Shown here: piece after piece, positions 1 to 5,123 of the stretch
Numbering within the stretch: position 1 is the first letter of the stretch
How the letters are laid out: each line of letters opens with the position of its first letter
Source of the DNA: Limimaricola sp041580155
GTDB taxonomy: Bacteria; Pseudomonadota; Alphaproteobacteria; Rhodobacterales; Rhodobacteraceae
Assembly: GCA_041580155.1 (NCBI GenBank)
Contig: JBFGEI010000194.1
Span: 1 to 6,127 of the forward strand
Length of the DNA stretch: 6,127 nucleotides
Reading direction: 5' to 3'
The notes under the pieces: model-generated
Told to the model about the DNA's origin: nothing
What the model saw: only the letters and a program-made list of their open reading frames with translations
Database searches by the model: none
Program-made: the position numbers and the translations under genes

Positions 1-692
1 AGCACCCATTTCAGGTTCGCCATGGTGATGTCGGTGCCGATGGCGAGGCCCTCGACCTGGTGGAACATCGGGGTGTGGGTCTGGTCGTAATCGGCGCGGT
101 AGACGCGGCCCGGGCAGATGATGCGGATCGGCGCGCCATTGGCCTCCATCGAGCGGATCTGCACCGGCGAGGTGTGGGTGCGCAGCACGTGCGGCGGGCG
201 GTTATCGCCTTCCGCGCGGTGGGTGTAGAAGGTGTCCATCTCGGCCCGGGCCGGGTGGTGGCCGGGGATGTTCAGCGCGTCGAAATTGTACCAGTCGCTT
301 TCGATCTGCGGCCCTTCGGCGACCGAGAACCCCATGTCGGCGAAGATCGCGACGACCTCTTCGGTGACCTGGCTGATCGGGTGGATCGTGCCCTGGCGCC
401 GGGTCCGGGCCGGCAGCGTCACGTCGAGCCATTCGGCGCGCAGCCGCGCGTCGAGCGCGGCATCGGCCAGCGCCGCCTTGCGGGCCGCCAGCGCGCTGGC
501 GATCTCGTCCTTCAGCGCGTTCAGCGCCGGGCCCTGGGTCTGCCGCTCTTCGGCGCTCATCGCGCCGAGCGTCTTCATCAGCCCGGAGATCTCGCCCTTC
601 TTGCCAAGCGCGCGCACCCGCAGATCCTCGATGCCGGCCTCGTCGCCCGCCTCGGCGATCAGCCCCAGATACCGTTCCCGAAGATCATGCAT
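1..692 (-). CDS. pheS: Phenylalanine--tRNA ligase alpha subunit, partial (C-terminus off the left edge)
   Basis: Catalytic alpha subunit of the cytoplasmic alpha2-beta2 enzyme that charges tRNA-Phe with phenylalanine using ATP. About 230 codons are visible. The family is usually about 330-360 residues, so roughly a third is missing. The first ~85 residues are the charged, helical N-terminal arm, starting MHDLRERYLGLI. The class II catalytic core follows: 'GTIHPISQV', then motif 1 around 'EGPQIESDWYNFDALNIP' with 'HHPARAEMDTFY'. The motif 2 region comes next, with 'LRTHTSPVQIRSME', 'IRIICPGRVYRAD' and 'THTPMFHQVEGL'. The frame runs into 'MANLKWV' at the edge. The ATG at 692 has a purine-rich AGAGGG about 8 nt upstream; the nearby ATG at 688 is out of frame. 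The gene lies 111 nt downstream of rplT behind a hairpin terminator, so it may depend on readthrough. pheT would be expected to the left but is not seen. Identification is by recognised family motifs. Confidence 0.96.
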   Translation of the reverse strand, partial: MHDLRERYLGLIAEAGDEAGIEDLRVRALGKKGEISGLMKTLGAMSAEERQTQGPALNALKDEIASALAARKAALADAALDARLRAEWLDVTLPARTRRQGTIHPISQVTEEVVAIFADMGFSVAEGPQIESDWYNFDALNIPGHHPARAEMDTFYTHRAEGDNRPPHVLRTHTSPVQIRSMEANGAPIRIICPGRVYRADYDQTHTPMFHQVEGLAIGTDITMANLKWV

Positions 693-744
693 GTCGTCAC
701 CCTCTCTTGCGGCAACCGGACTACCACCCCGGTCCCGAAACGCA

Positions 745-779
745 AGAAGCCGCGCGGCCCTCTGGGCGGCGCGGCTTCT
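745..779 (-). terminator. Hairpin terminator between rplT and pheS
   Basis: A perfect 11-bp stem pairs 745-755 with 769-779 (AGAAGCCGCGC with GCGCGGCTTCT). One G/G mismatch and four more pairs (757-760 with 764-767) close on a TCT triloop. On the minus strand, the direction of rplT, the stem begins at 779 and ends in CTTCT followed by TGCGTTTC. The U-tract is therefore interrupted, and termination may be only partial, leaving some readthrough into pheS. On the plus strand the hairpin is followed by CTTTTC, but no plus-strand gene precedes it. Its place 25 nt after the rplT stop fits a terminator for the rpmI-rplT transcript. I looked for a phenylalanine-rich leader peptide upstream, as in enterobacterial pheST attenuation, and found none. 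Confidence 0.75.
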
Positions 780-803
780 CTTTTCAGTCTCGCATCGGGC
801 CGA

Positions 804-1166
804 TCAGGCCAGAGCGGCGCGCGCCTTGTCGACGATCGCGTTGAACGCCTCGGGCTCGTGCACCGCGAGATCGGCGAGAACCTTGCGGTCCACCTCGATC
901 CCGGCCAGCGACAGGCCGTTGATGAAGCGCGAGTAGGTCATCTGCTCGTCGAACGACCGGACGCCGGCGTTGATCCGCTGGATCCACAGGGCGCGGAAGT
1001 TCCGCTTGCGGTTCTTGCGGTCGCGGGTCGCGTATTGGTTGGCCTTGTCGACCGCCTGCTTGGCGACCTTGAAGGTCCGGCTGCGACGGTCGTAATAGCC
1101 CTTCGCCGCGTCAAGAATCTTCTTGTGGCGACGATGGGTGACGGTTCCACCTTTGGTACGGCTCAT
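804..1166 (-). CDS. rplT: 50S ribosomal protein L20
   Basis: A primary-binding protein of the large ribosomal subunit that contacts 23S rRNA and is needed for early 50S assembly. The 120-residue product is close to the usual ~118. The basic N-terminal extension (residues 1-55, 'HRRHKKILDAAKGYY', 'YATRDRKNRKRNFRALWIQR') precedes the globular RNA-binding domain ('INAGVR', 'TYSRFINGL', 'GIEVDRKVLADLAVHEPEAF'). Compared with E. coli L20 as I recall it, the stretch 'SFDEQMTYSRF' carries two extra residues, a variant I associate with Rhodobacterales. The start has a near-perfect AAGGAG about 8 nt upstream, whose first bases belong to the rpmI stop codon. Only 12 nt separate the two genes, so they are co-transcribed and probably translationally coupled. 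In E. coli L20 represses its own operon by binding the mRNA; whether that holds here cannot be read from the sequence. infC, often upstream of rpmI, is absent. Confidence 0.98.
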   Translation of the reverse strand: MSRTKGGTVTHRRHKKILDAAKGYYDRRSRTFKVAKQAVDKANQYATRDRKNRKRNFRALWIQRINAGVRSFDEQMTYSRFINGLSLAGIEVDRKVLADLAVHEPEAFNAIVDKARAALA

Positions 1167-1178
1167 ATCCGGATCTCC

Positions 1179-1379
1179 TTAGCGCGCGTAGGGCATCATC
1201 GGCTTGATGATCTTCTCATCAGCCTTGGCCAGAATCGTGGTGCCACGCGCGTCACGGATGAACTTGGTGGAGCGTTTGATCATGCCGTGCCGCTTGCCGG
1301 CCTGGCCTGCCTTGATCCGGCCCGAGGCCGTGATCTTGAACCGCTTCTTGCAGCTCGACTTGGTCTTCATCTTGGGCAT
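1179..1379 (-). CDS. rpmI: 50S ribosomal protein L35
   Basis: A small basic protein of the large ribosomal subunit. The sequence 'MPKMKTKSSCKKRFKITASG' followed by 'AGQAGKRHGMIKRSTKFIRD' and 'ILAKADEKIIKPMMPY' is an unmistakable L35. I place the start at the ATG at 1379, giving 66 residues, the normal family length. The frame stays open to an ATG at 1424, but those 15 extra codons include the ribosome-binding site (AAGGGAG ending 6 nt before the chosen ATG) and do not resemble L35. An ATG two codons upstream abuts the Shine-Dalgarno sequence too closely to be used. Most L35 proteins have a small residue where this one has Cys10 ('KSSCKK'); this is probably neutral. The gene is the first in the rpmI-rplT transcript driven by the promoter at 1458-1486. 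Confidence 0.97.
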   Translation of the reverse strand: MPKMKTKSSCKKRFKITASGRIKAGQAGKRHGMIKRSTKFIRDARGTTILAKADEKIIKPMMPYAR

Positions 1380-1457
1380 TTCCATCTCCCTTGCGGAACG
1401 GTGGTGGACCGCGAACCTCGGCATGCCAAGAGGGCCGGACTCGCGGGGTGAGCGCGC

Positions 1458-1486
1458 CGTATATGCGGCGCGGCGGGGGCTGGCAA
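1458..1486 (-). promoter_or_regulatory. Sigma-70-type promoter for rpmI-rplT
   Basis: Read on the minus strand, the -35 element TTGCCA (1481-1486) is followed after exactly 17 nt by the -10 element TATACG (1458-1463). The spacing is optimal, the -35 matches five of six consensus bases and the -10 four of six. Transcription would begin near 1451, giving a leader of about 70 nt before the rpmI ATG at 1379. The leader contains a small possible stem-loop (1416-1421 with 1428-1433, loop 1422-1427, or a variant closed by the tetraloop CATG). The promoter lies 14 nt after the stop codon of the preceding small membrane protein gene, and no terminator is visible between them. Readthrough from the pyk side could therefore add to rpmI-rplT expression. 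Confidence 0.7.
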
Positions 1487-1500
1487 GGGGCGGTGGTGGA

Positions 1501-1725
1501 TCAGTTCAGCACCCGGCCGACGACCCGCAGCACCACGTCGGGGATCTCGGCCAGCGCGTAGCCGCCCGGGCGGGCGTTGACCGCGATCGCGATCATCCCG
1601 CCGCCCAGCACCACCAGCAGAGCGGCGCGGCGCGGCACCCGGGATCCGATGGCCGCGCCGACCAGCGCCGGCAGCGCCAAAACGGAAAACACGAGGCCGA
1701 GCACGAAGAGGAGATCATTGTCCAT
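1501..1725 (-). CDS. Small two-helix membrane protein of unknown function, downstream of pyk
   Basis: A 74-residue protein I cannot assign to a named family. It begins MDNDLLFVLGLVFSVLALPA, and residues ~5-27 form a first hydrophobic segment. A short basic turn follows ('SRVPRR', ~28-33), then a second hydrophobic segment (~34-50, 'AALLVVLGGGMIAIAV'). The tail is 'NARPGGYALAEIPDVVLRVVGRVLN', with a possible amphipathic helix at the end. The two short helices and basic loop suggest an inner-membrane hairpin with both ends on the periplasmic side by the positive-inside rule. The start is at an ATG preceded by a G-rich stretch (GGGGGCGGG). It lies 37 nt downstream of the pyk stop on the same strand with no terminator between, so it is probably the second gene of a pyk transcript. 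From memory, similar small proteins ending in 'IPDVxxRV' sit next to pyk in other Rhodobacterales; this needs a search. Third-position G/C bias supports real coding. Confidence 0.85.
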   Translation of the reverse strand: MDNDLLFVLGLVFSVLALPALVGAAIGSRVPRRAALLVVLGGGMIAIAVNARPGGYALAEIPDVVLRVVGRVLN

Positions 1726-1762
1726 TCGTGCCCGCCCCCGTCAGATTGCCGTCGGGGAAAGC

Positions 1763-3208
1763 CTATTCCGGATCGGCGTTGAAGATCAAACGCTCCGAGC
1801 ACGGCGCGACCCGCAGGATGTTGGTCGAGCCGGGGGTGTTGAACGGTACGCCGGCGGTGACCACGATCATGTCGCTCTCGGTCGCCAGCCCCTGCTCGCG
1901 CGCGGCGCGGGCGGCGGCGACGACGGCCATCTTGAAGCGGTCGACCTCACCGATCACCACGCAGTTGGTGCCCCAGGTCAGGCACAGCCGGCGCGCGGTG
2001 TTGCGGATCGAGGTCAGCGCCAGGATCGGCACCCGCGGCCGTTCGCGCGCGACCAGCGACGCGGTGGTGCCGGATTGCGAGAAGCAGCAGATCGCCTTGA
2101 CGTTGGTGGTCTCGGCGATCTCGCGCGCCGCGGCGACGATGCCGTCGGCGACCGAGTTGTGCTTGATCTTGCGCGAGCTCTCGATGATCTCGCGGTAGGT
2201 CGGGTCGTGCTCGACCTCGCCGGCGACGTTGTCCATCGTGGCGACCGCTTCGACCGGGAAGCTGCCGGCGGCCGATTCGGCCGACAGCATGATCGCGTCG
2301 GCGCCCTCGTAGATCGCGGTGGCGACGTCGGACACCTCGGCGCGGGTCGGCATCGGGCTGTCGATCATCGATTCGAGCATCTGCGTCGCGACGATCACCG
2401 GCTTGGCGGCGGCGCGGCAGCGGCGCACCAGCTGCTTCTGGATCGGCGGCACGTTCTGCACCGGCAGCTCGACGCCCAAATCGCCCCGCGCAACCATGAT
2501 GCCGTCGGACACCGCGAGGATCTCCTCGAAGGACTTCACCGCGGCGGGCTTTTCGATCTTCGACAGGATCGCGGCGCGGCCCTTGCACAGCGCCCGCGCC
2601 TCGTCGACGTCGGCGGCGCGCTGCACGAAGCTCAGCGCCAGCCAGTCGACGCCGAGTTCGCAGACGAACTCGAGATCCTTGCGGTCCTTGTCCGACAGCG
2701 CCGCCAGCGGCAGCACCACGTCGGGCACGTTCACGCCCTTGCGGTTCGAGATGGTGCCGCCGACGATGACTTCGCAATTGGCGAAATCGGCGCCGCAATC
2801 CTTGACCCGCAGGCGGATCTTGCCGTCGTTGACCAGCAGCGAGGCGCCCGGCTCGAGCGCGTCGAAGATCTCCTTGTGCGGCAGCCGCACCCGGGTCGCG
2901 TCGCCTTCCGCCTCGTCGAGGTCGAGCCGGAAGTCGGCGCCGACCACCAGCTCTTCTTCGCCATTGGCGAAGGTGCCGACGCGCAGCTTCGGCCCCTGCA
3001 GGTCGGCGAGGATGCCGATCGGGGTGTCGAGATCTTCCTCGATCTGGCGGATGATCGCGTGGCGGGCGCGGATCTCGTCATGGCCGCCGTGGCTCATGTT
3101 GAGTCGGAACACGTCGGCGCCGGCCTCGACCAGCGACCGGATCACCTCGTAGCTACTCGACGCCGGGCCAAGCGTGGCCACGATTTTCACATTGCGATGC
3201 CGCTTCAT
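1763..3208 (-). CDS. pyk: Pyruvate kinase
   Basis: Cytosolic glycolytic enzyme that converts phosphoenolpyruvate and ADP to pyruvate and ATP. The 481 residues match the family. The A domain (TIM barrel) begins 'KIVATLGPAS' and contains 'FRLNMSHG' (residues 34-41; Arg35, Asn37 and Ser39 are substrate and K+ site positions). 'ADLQGPKLRVG' (68-78) leads into the B domain lid (~75-168). The barrel resumes with 'ILSKIEKPAAV', where Lys217 is the catalytic lysine and Glu219 a divalent-metal ligand. Next is 'GIMVARGDLGVELP', where Asp243 is the other metal ligand, then 'VIVATQMLESMI' with catalytic-site Thr275 and 'PTRAEVSDVATAIYEGADAIMLSAES'. The C domain (~345-481) ends with 'GVPFNTPGSTNILRV'. No key residue is missing. 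The ATG at 3208 has AGAGG about 9 nt upstream. It is divergent from the amidohydrolase gene across 120 nt and probably shares a transcript with the small membrane protein gene downstream. Confidence 0.98.
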   Translation of the reverse strand: MKRHRNVKIVATLGPASSSYEVIRSLVEAGADVFRLNMSHGGHDEIRARHAIIRQIEEDLDTPIGILADLQGPKLRVGTFANGEEELVVGADFRLDLDEAEGDATRVRLPHKEIFDALEPGASLLVNDGKIRLRVKDCGADFANCEVIVGGTISNRKGVNVPDVVLPLAALSDKDRKDLEFVCELGVDWLALSFVQRAADVDEARALCKGRAAILSKIEKPAAVKSFEEILAVSDGIMVARGDLGVELPVQNVPPIQKQLVRRCRAAAKPVIVATQMLESMIDSPMPTRAEVSDVATAIYEGADAIMLSAESAAGSFPVEAVATMDNVAGEVEHDPTYREIIESSRKIKHNSVADGIVAAAREIAETTNVKAICCFSQSGTTASLVARERPRVPILALTSIRNTARRLCLTWGTNCVVIGEVDRFKMAVVAAARAAREQGLATESDMIVVTAGVPFNTPGSTNILRVAPCSERLIFNADPE

Positions 3209-3285
3209 CAGGAAGATCCTCTCGTCTGGCCGCTAGGGCACGATGCCGGGCTGAGCGTTACCGCTATCAGCGCCAATTCGTCGCC

Positions 3286-3314
3286 GTTATTGCGCAAAAC
3301 CCCCGTCCTCACAA
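3286..3314 (-). promoter_or_regulatory. Candidate pyk promoter with overlapping palindrome
   Basis: On the minus strand, TTGTGA (3309-3314) and AATAAC (3286-3291) are separated by exactly 17 nt. Each matches the sigma-70 consensus at four of six positions. Transcription would start near 3279, leaving a ~70-nt leader before the pyk ATG at 3208. The perfect 8-bp palindrome TTGCGCAA (3290-3297) overlaps the end of the -10 element and the spacer, a suitable place for a repressor site, but no regulator is identifiable. Immediately to the right, CCCCGT (3301-3306) and ACGGGG (3314-3319) form a 6-bp stem with a 7-nt loop, overlapping the -35 region. I found no equally good promoter facing the amidohydrolase gene in the same 120-nt gap. 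Confidence 0.4.
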
Positions 3315-3328
3315 CGGGGCTGAGAAAC

Positions 3329-4105
3329 ATGTTCGACACAAGCGAGAGCGCGCCGCCCAAAATGTCAGCAGATGCCTACGAAGTAATCGGACGCGAAAGG
3401 CCGAGCCGCTGGCTGGTGGCCTGCGACCACGCCAGCAATCGGGTGCCGCCCTGGGTCAACGGCGGCGCGCTGGGCCTGCCGCTGGCCGACATGGCGCGGC
3501 ACATCGCCTGGGACCCCGGCGCGGCGGCGGTCAGCCTGGCGTTGGGAGAGCTGCTCGACGCGCCGGTGCTGCTGTCGACCTTCTCGCGGCTGGTGATCGA
3601 TCCGAACCGCGGCGAGGACGACCCGACGCTGCTGATGAAGCTGTATGACGGCAGCATCATCCCGGGCAATCGCCACGCCGATGCCGTTGAAACCGAACGG
3701 CGGCTGGCGCTGCTGTACCGGCCCTACCATGCCGCCTATGCCGAACTTGCGGCGCGACGCGCCGACACTGCGATCCTGGCGATTCACAGCTTCACGCCGC
3801 AGCTGCGCGGCCGGCCGCCGCGGCCCTGGCAGGTCGGCGTGCTGCATTCGCATCGCGACAGCCGGCTGGCGCTGGCGCTGCTGGACCGGCTGCGGGCCGA
3901 ACCCGATCTGACCGTTGGCGACAATGCGCCTTACTCCGGCCACCTGCCGGGCGACGCGATCGACCGCCACGCCTTGCGGCCGGGCCGGCCCAATGTTCTG
4001 ATCGAGCTTCGCAACGACCTGATCGAGGACGCCGCCGGGCAACAGGCCTGGGCCGCGCGACTCGCCCCGATTCTCACCGAGGTCCTCGCGGCCTCGGGGC
4101 TGTGA
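3329..4105 (+). CDS. N-formylglutamate amidohydrolase family protein
   Basis: Predicted metal-dependent cytoplasmic amidohydrolase of the N-formylglutamate deformylase family (Pfam FGase, COG3931-like). The characterised family reaction is N-formyl-L-glutamate plus water to glutamate and formate. Members of this branch are largely untested, so the substrate is inferred. Visible family blocks, numbered in the 258-residue form, are 'CDHASNRVP' (32-40, likely metal-site His34), 'HIAWDPGAAAV' (58-68), 'SRLVIDPNRGEDDPTLL' (86-102) and 'IIPGNRHAD' (110-118). Further blocks are 'AIHSFTPQLRG' (151-161, His153), 'VGVLHSHRDSRLA' (169-181), 'GDNAPYSG' (197-204) and 'ALRPGRPNVLIELRNDLI' (215-232). There is no signal peptide. 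The start is uncertain: ATG at 3329 (weak GGGG upstream) or ATG at 3362 (247 residues, beginning MSADAYEVIG, which resembles homologues better but has no clear ribosome-binding site). The 11 intervening codons show coding-like third positions. The gene is followed 11 nt later by the DUF1244 gene, a likely operon. Confidence 0.9.
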   Translation: MFDTSESAPPKMSADAYEVIGRERPSRWLVACDHASNRVPPWVNGGALGLPLADMARHIAWDPGAAAVSLALGELLDAPVLLSTFSRLVIDPNRGEDDPTLLMKLYDGSIIPGNRHADAVETERRLALLYRPYHAAYAELAARRADTAILAIHSFTPQLRGRPPRPWQVGVLHSHRDSRLALALLDRLRAEPDLTVGDNAPYSGHLPGDAIDRHALRPGRPNVLIELRNDLIEDAAGQQAWAARLAPILTEVLAASGL

Positions 4106-4116
4106 TGGAGACACGC

Positions 4117-4449
4117 ATGACCGCGCTCGACGACCTGGACCCGACCACCCGAACCGAAATCGAAGCCGCCGCCTTCCGCCGGCTGCAAAAGCACCTGATG
4201 CAGGAACGGCCCGATGTGCAGAACATCGACCTGATGAACCTCGCCGGGTTCTGCCGCAACTGCCTGTCGCGCTGGATGCAGGAGGCCGCGGCCGAACGCG
4301 GCGTCGAGATGACCAAGGACGCCGCGCGCGAAGCCTATTACGGCATGCCCTATGACGACTGGCGCGCGGCGCACCAGACCGAGACCGACGCCGCCACCCA
4401 AGCCGCCTTCGCCAAGTCCTTCGCCAAGAACGTGCCCGACCAGACCTGA
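4117..4449 (+). CDS. DUF1244 family protein (SMc04008-like)
   Basis: A 110-residue soluble protein of the DUF1244 family, whose function is unknown to me. The diagnostic core is present: 'IEAAAFRRLQKHLMQERPDV', then 'NIDLMNLAGFCRNCLSRWMQ' (residues ~36-55), then 'REAYYGMPYDDWRA' (~71-84). The pair Cys46 and Cys49 in 'FCRNC' is conserved in the family and could bind a metal or be redox-active; this is inference. The sequence is otherwise helical and charged, with no membrane segment. I choose the ATG at 4117 because GGAG sits 6 nt upstream and the resulting N-terminus fits the family. The in-frame ATG at 4105 overlaps the preceding gene's stop codon (TGATG) and lacks its own ribosome-binding site. 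The gene follows the amidohydrolase gene by 11 nt and is almost certainly co-transcribed and perhaps coupled to it, which suggests a shared role that neither sequence alone reveals. Confidence 0.93.
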   Translation: MTALDDLDPTTRTEIEAAAFRRLQKHLMQERPDVQNIDLMNLAGFCRNCLSRWMQEAAAERGVEMTKDAAREAYYGMPYDDWRAAHQTETDAATQAAFAKSFAKNVPDQT

Positions 4450-4453
4450 CCCC

Positions 4454-4495
4454 CGACGGCACGAAAAAGGGGGCCAGCGGCCCCCTTCCCCGTCG
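4454..4495 (-). terminator. Strong intrinsic terminator between convergent genes
   Basis: The core stem GGGGGCC (4469-4475) pairs with GGCCCCC (4479-4485) around an AGC triloop, extended by two A-T pairs (4467-4468 with 4486-4487). On the minus strand the stem is followed directly by TTTTT (complement of 4464-4468), a textbook rho-independent terminator for the DUF892 gene ending at 4514. An outer arm, CGACGG (4454-4459) with CCGTCG (4490-4495), could close the whole structure. The plus strand has only TTCCCC after the stem, so termination of the amidohydrolase-DUF1244 transcript from the other side would be weaker, though the same hairpin is the only candidate there. Confidence 0.88.
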
Positions 4496-4513
4496 ATCCG
4501 TCCGCGCCTCGGG

Positions 4514-5011
4514 TCAGGCGTCGGCCTTCTTCCTGGCCTTGGCGGAGTTGACCTCGTTCACCGCGAGCGCGGTCAGCTTGGCGTTGGTCGCCTTCTCCTG
4601 GTCGAGGATCTGCGTCAGCAGGTCATGCGCCTCGGTATGACCGAGCTGGCGCGCCCATTCGCGCAGCGTGCCGTAGCGGGCGATCTCGTAATGCTCGACC
4701 GCCTGCGCCGCGCCGATCAGCATCGCGTCCAGCGCGGCACCCTCGGCCTCCTCGATGATGCCCTCGGATTCCTTGATCAGCCCTTCGATCGCGTCGCATT
4801 TCTCGCCCTCGGGCGATTTGCCGATCGAGGCGAACACCTTGTCCAGAAGCTTGATCTGCTGCTTGGTCTCGGCCAGGTGCGCCTTCATGGCCGACTGAAG
4901 CTCGGCGTTGCCGACGGCCGAAGCCATCTTCGGCAGCGCCTTCGTCAGCGCGTTCTCGGCGTAGTAGATGTCCTGCAGCGTGTGCTCGAAAGCGTCATTC
5001 AATGTCTTCAT
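4514..5011 (-). CDS. Ferritin-like DUF892 (YciE/YciF family) protein
   Basis: A 165-residue cytoplasmic four-helix-bundle protein of the DUF892 family, closely resembling E. coli YciF in length and order of blocks. Visible blocks are 'LNDAFEHTLQDIYYAENALTK' (4-24), 'ALPKMA' (25-30), 'AHLAETKQQIKLLDKVF' (44-60) and 'CDAIEGLIKE' (72-81). The third- and fourth-helix regions are 'AQAVEHYEIARYGTLREWARQLG' (102-124) and 'LDQEKATNAKLTALAVNEVN' (136-155). Glu19, Glu48, Glu106, Glu109 and Glu139 are plausible diiron ligands by analogy with ferritin-like proteins; activity is not established for the family. In enterobacteria the yciGFE genes are stress (RpoS) induced, suggesting a stress role here. The frame is open as far as 5206, but the ATG at 5011 has GAGG 7 nt upstream and gives the family N-terminus; the extra upstream codons overlap the transaminase gene. 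It ends before a strong terminator, and a candidate stress-type promoter lies upstream. Confidence 0.94.
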   Translation of the reverse strand: MKTLNDAFEHTLQDIYYAENALTKALPKMASAVGNAELQSAMKAHLAETKQQIKLLDKVFASIGKSPEGEKCDAIEGLIKESEGIIEEAEGAALDAMLIGAAQAVEHYEIARYGTLREWARQLGHTEAHDLLTQILDQEKATNAKLTALAVNEVNSAKARKKADA

Positions 5012-5059
5012 GGCAAACCTCATCACTGATGCGGACCACGGTGCCCGCGATGATTGCAA

Positions 5060-5085
5060 AACTCGCAACGTCCCAGCGATGTTCC
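5060..5085 (-). promoter_or_regulatory. Candidate ECF/general-stress-type promoter for the DUF892 gene
   Basis: Read on the minus strand, GGAAC (5081-5085) is followed after 18 nt by GTT (5060-5062), preceded by A. The alphaproteobacterial general-stress sigma factor EcfG recognises GGAAC-N16-17-CGTT. The match here is complete in the -35 and lacks only the C of the -10, with spacing in range. The start codon is ~50 nt downstream of the -10, leaving a ~40-nt leader. No convincing sigma-70 promoter was seen in the 112 nt between the transaminase stop and the DUF892 start. Such short motifs arise by chance, and I cannot tell whether this organism encodes an EcfG-type sigma factor. Confidence 0.35.
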
Positions 5086-5090
5086 GCGGC

Positions 5091-5110
5091 GCCCCGGCTG
5101 TCGGCGGGGC
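5091..5110 (-). terminator. Possible weak terminator after the transaminase gene
   Basis: GCCCCG (5091-5096) pairs with CGGGGC (5105-5110) over an 8-nt loop, starting 13 nt after the transaminase stop at 5124. On the minus strand no T-run follows (the stem is followed by GCCGCGG), so it does not meet the intrinsic-terminator pattern for the transaminase transcript. The TTT that follows the stem lies on the plus strand, where no gene precedes it. It may be an mRNA 3'-end stabiliser or have no function. Confidence 0.3.
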
Positions 5111-5123
5111 TTTGCGCAGGCCG

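Noticed and set aside
693..803. pheS attenuator with a phenylalanine leader peptide
   Set aside because: The only short minus-strand frame before the hairpin encodes Met-Arg-Asp; there is no run of Phe codons and no clear alternative antiterminator pairing.
1380..1424. Longer L35 start at 1424
   Set aside because: The extra 15 codons contain the ribosome-binding site and a hairpin; starting at 1379 gives the standard 66-residue L35.
60..1451. 463-codon plus-strand frame over pheS, rplT and rpmI
   Set aside because: It is antisense to three clearly identified genes, has shadow-type composition and shows no family resemblance.
1577..3328. Very long plus-strand open frame (continuous with the amidohydrolase frame) running antisense through all of pyk
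   Set aside because: The opposite strand encodes a full, motif-complete pyruvate kinase. The antisense translation is low-complexity, rich in Arg, Asp, Gly and Ala, with no recognisable domain. This is the usual shadow of GC-rich codon bias.
3365..4462. 365-codon minus-strand frame over the amidohydrolase and DUF1244 genes
   Set aside because: The plus-strand genes have clear family motifs and ribosome-binding-site support for DUF1244; the minus-strand product is Arg-rich and lacks recognisable motifs.
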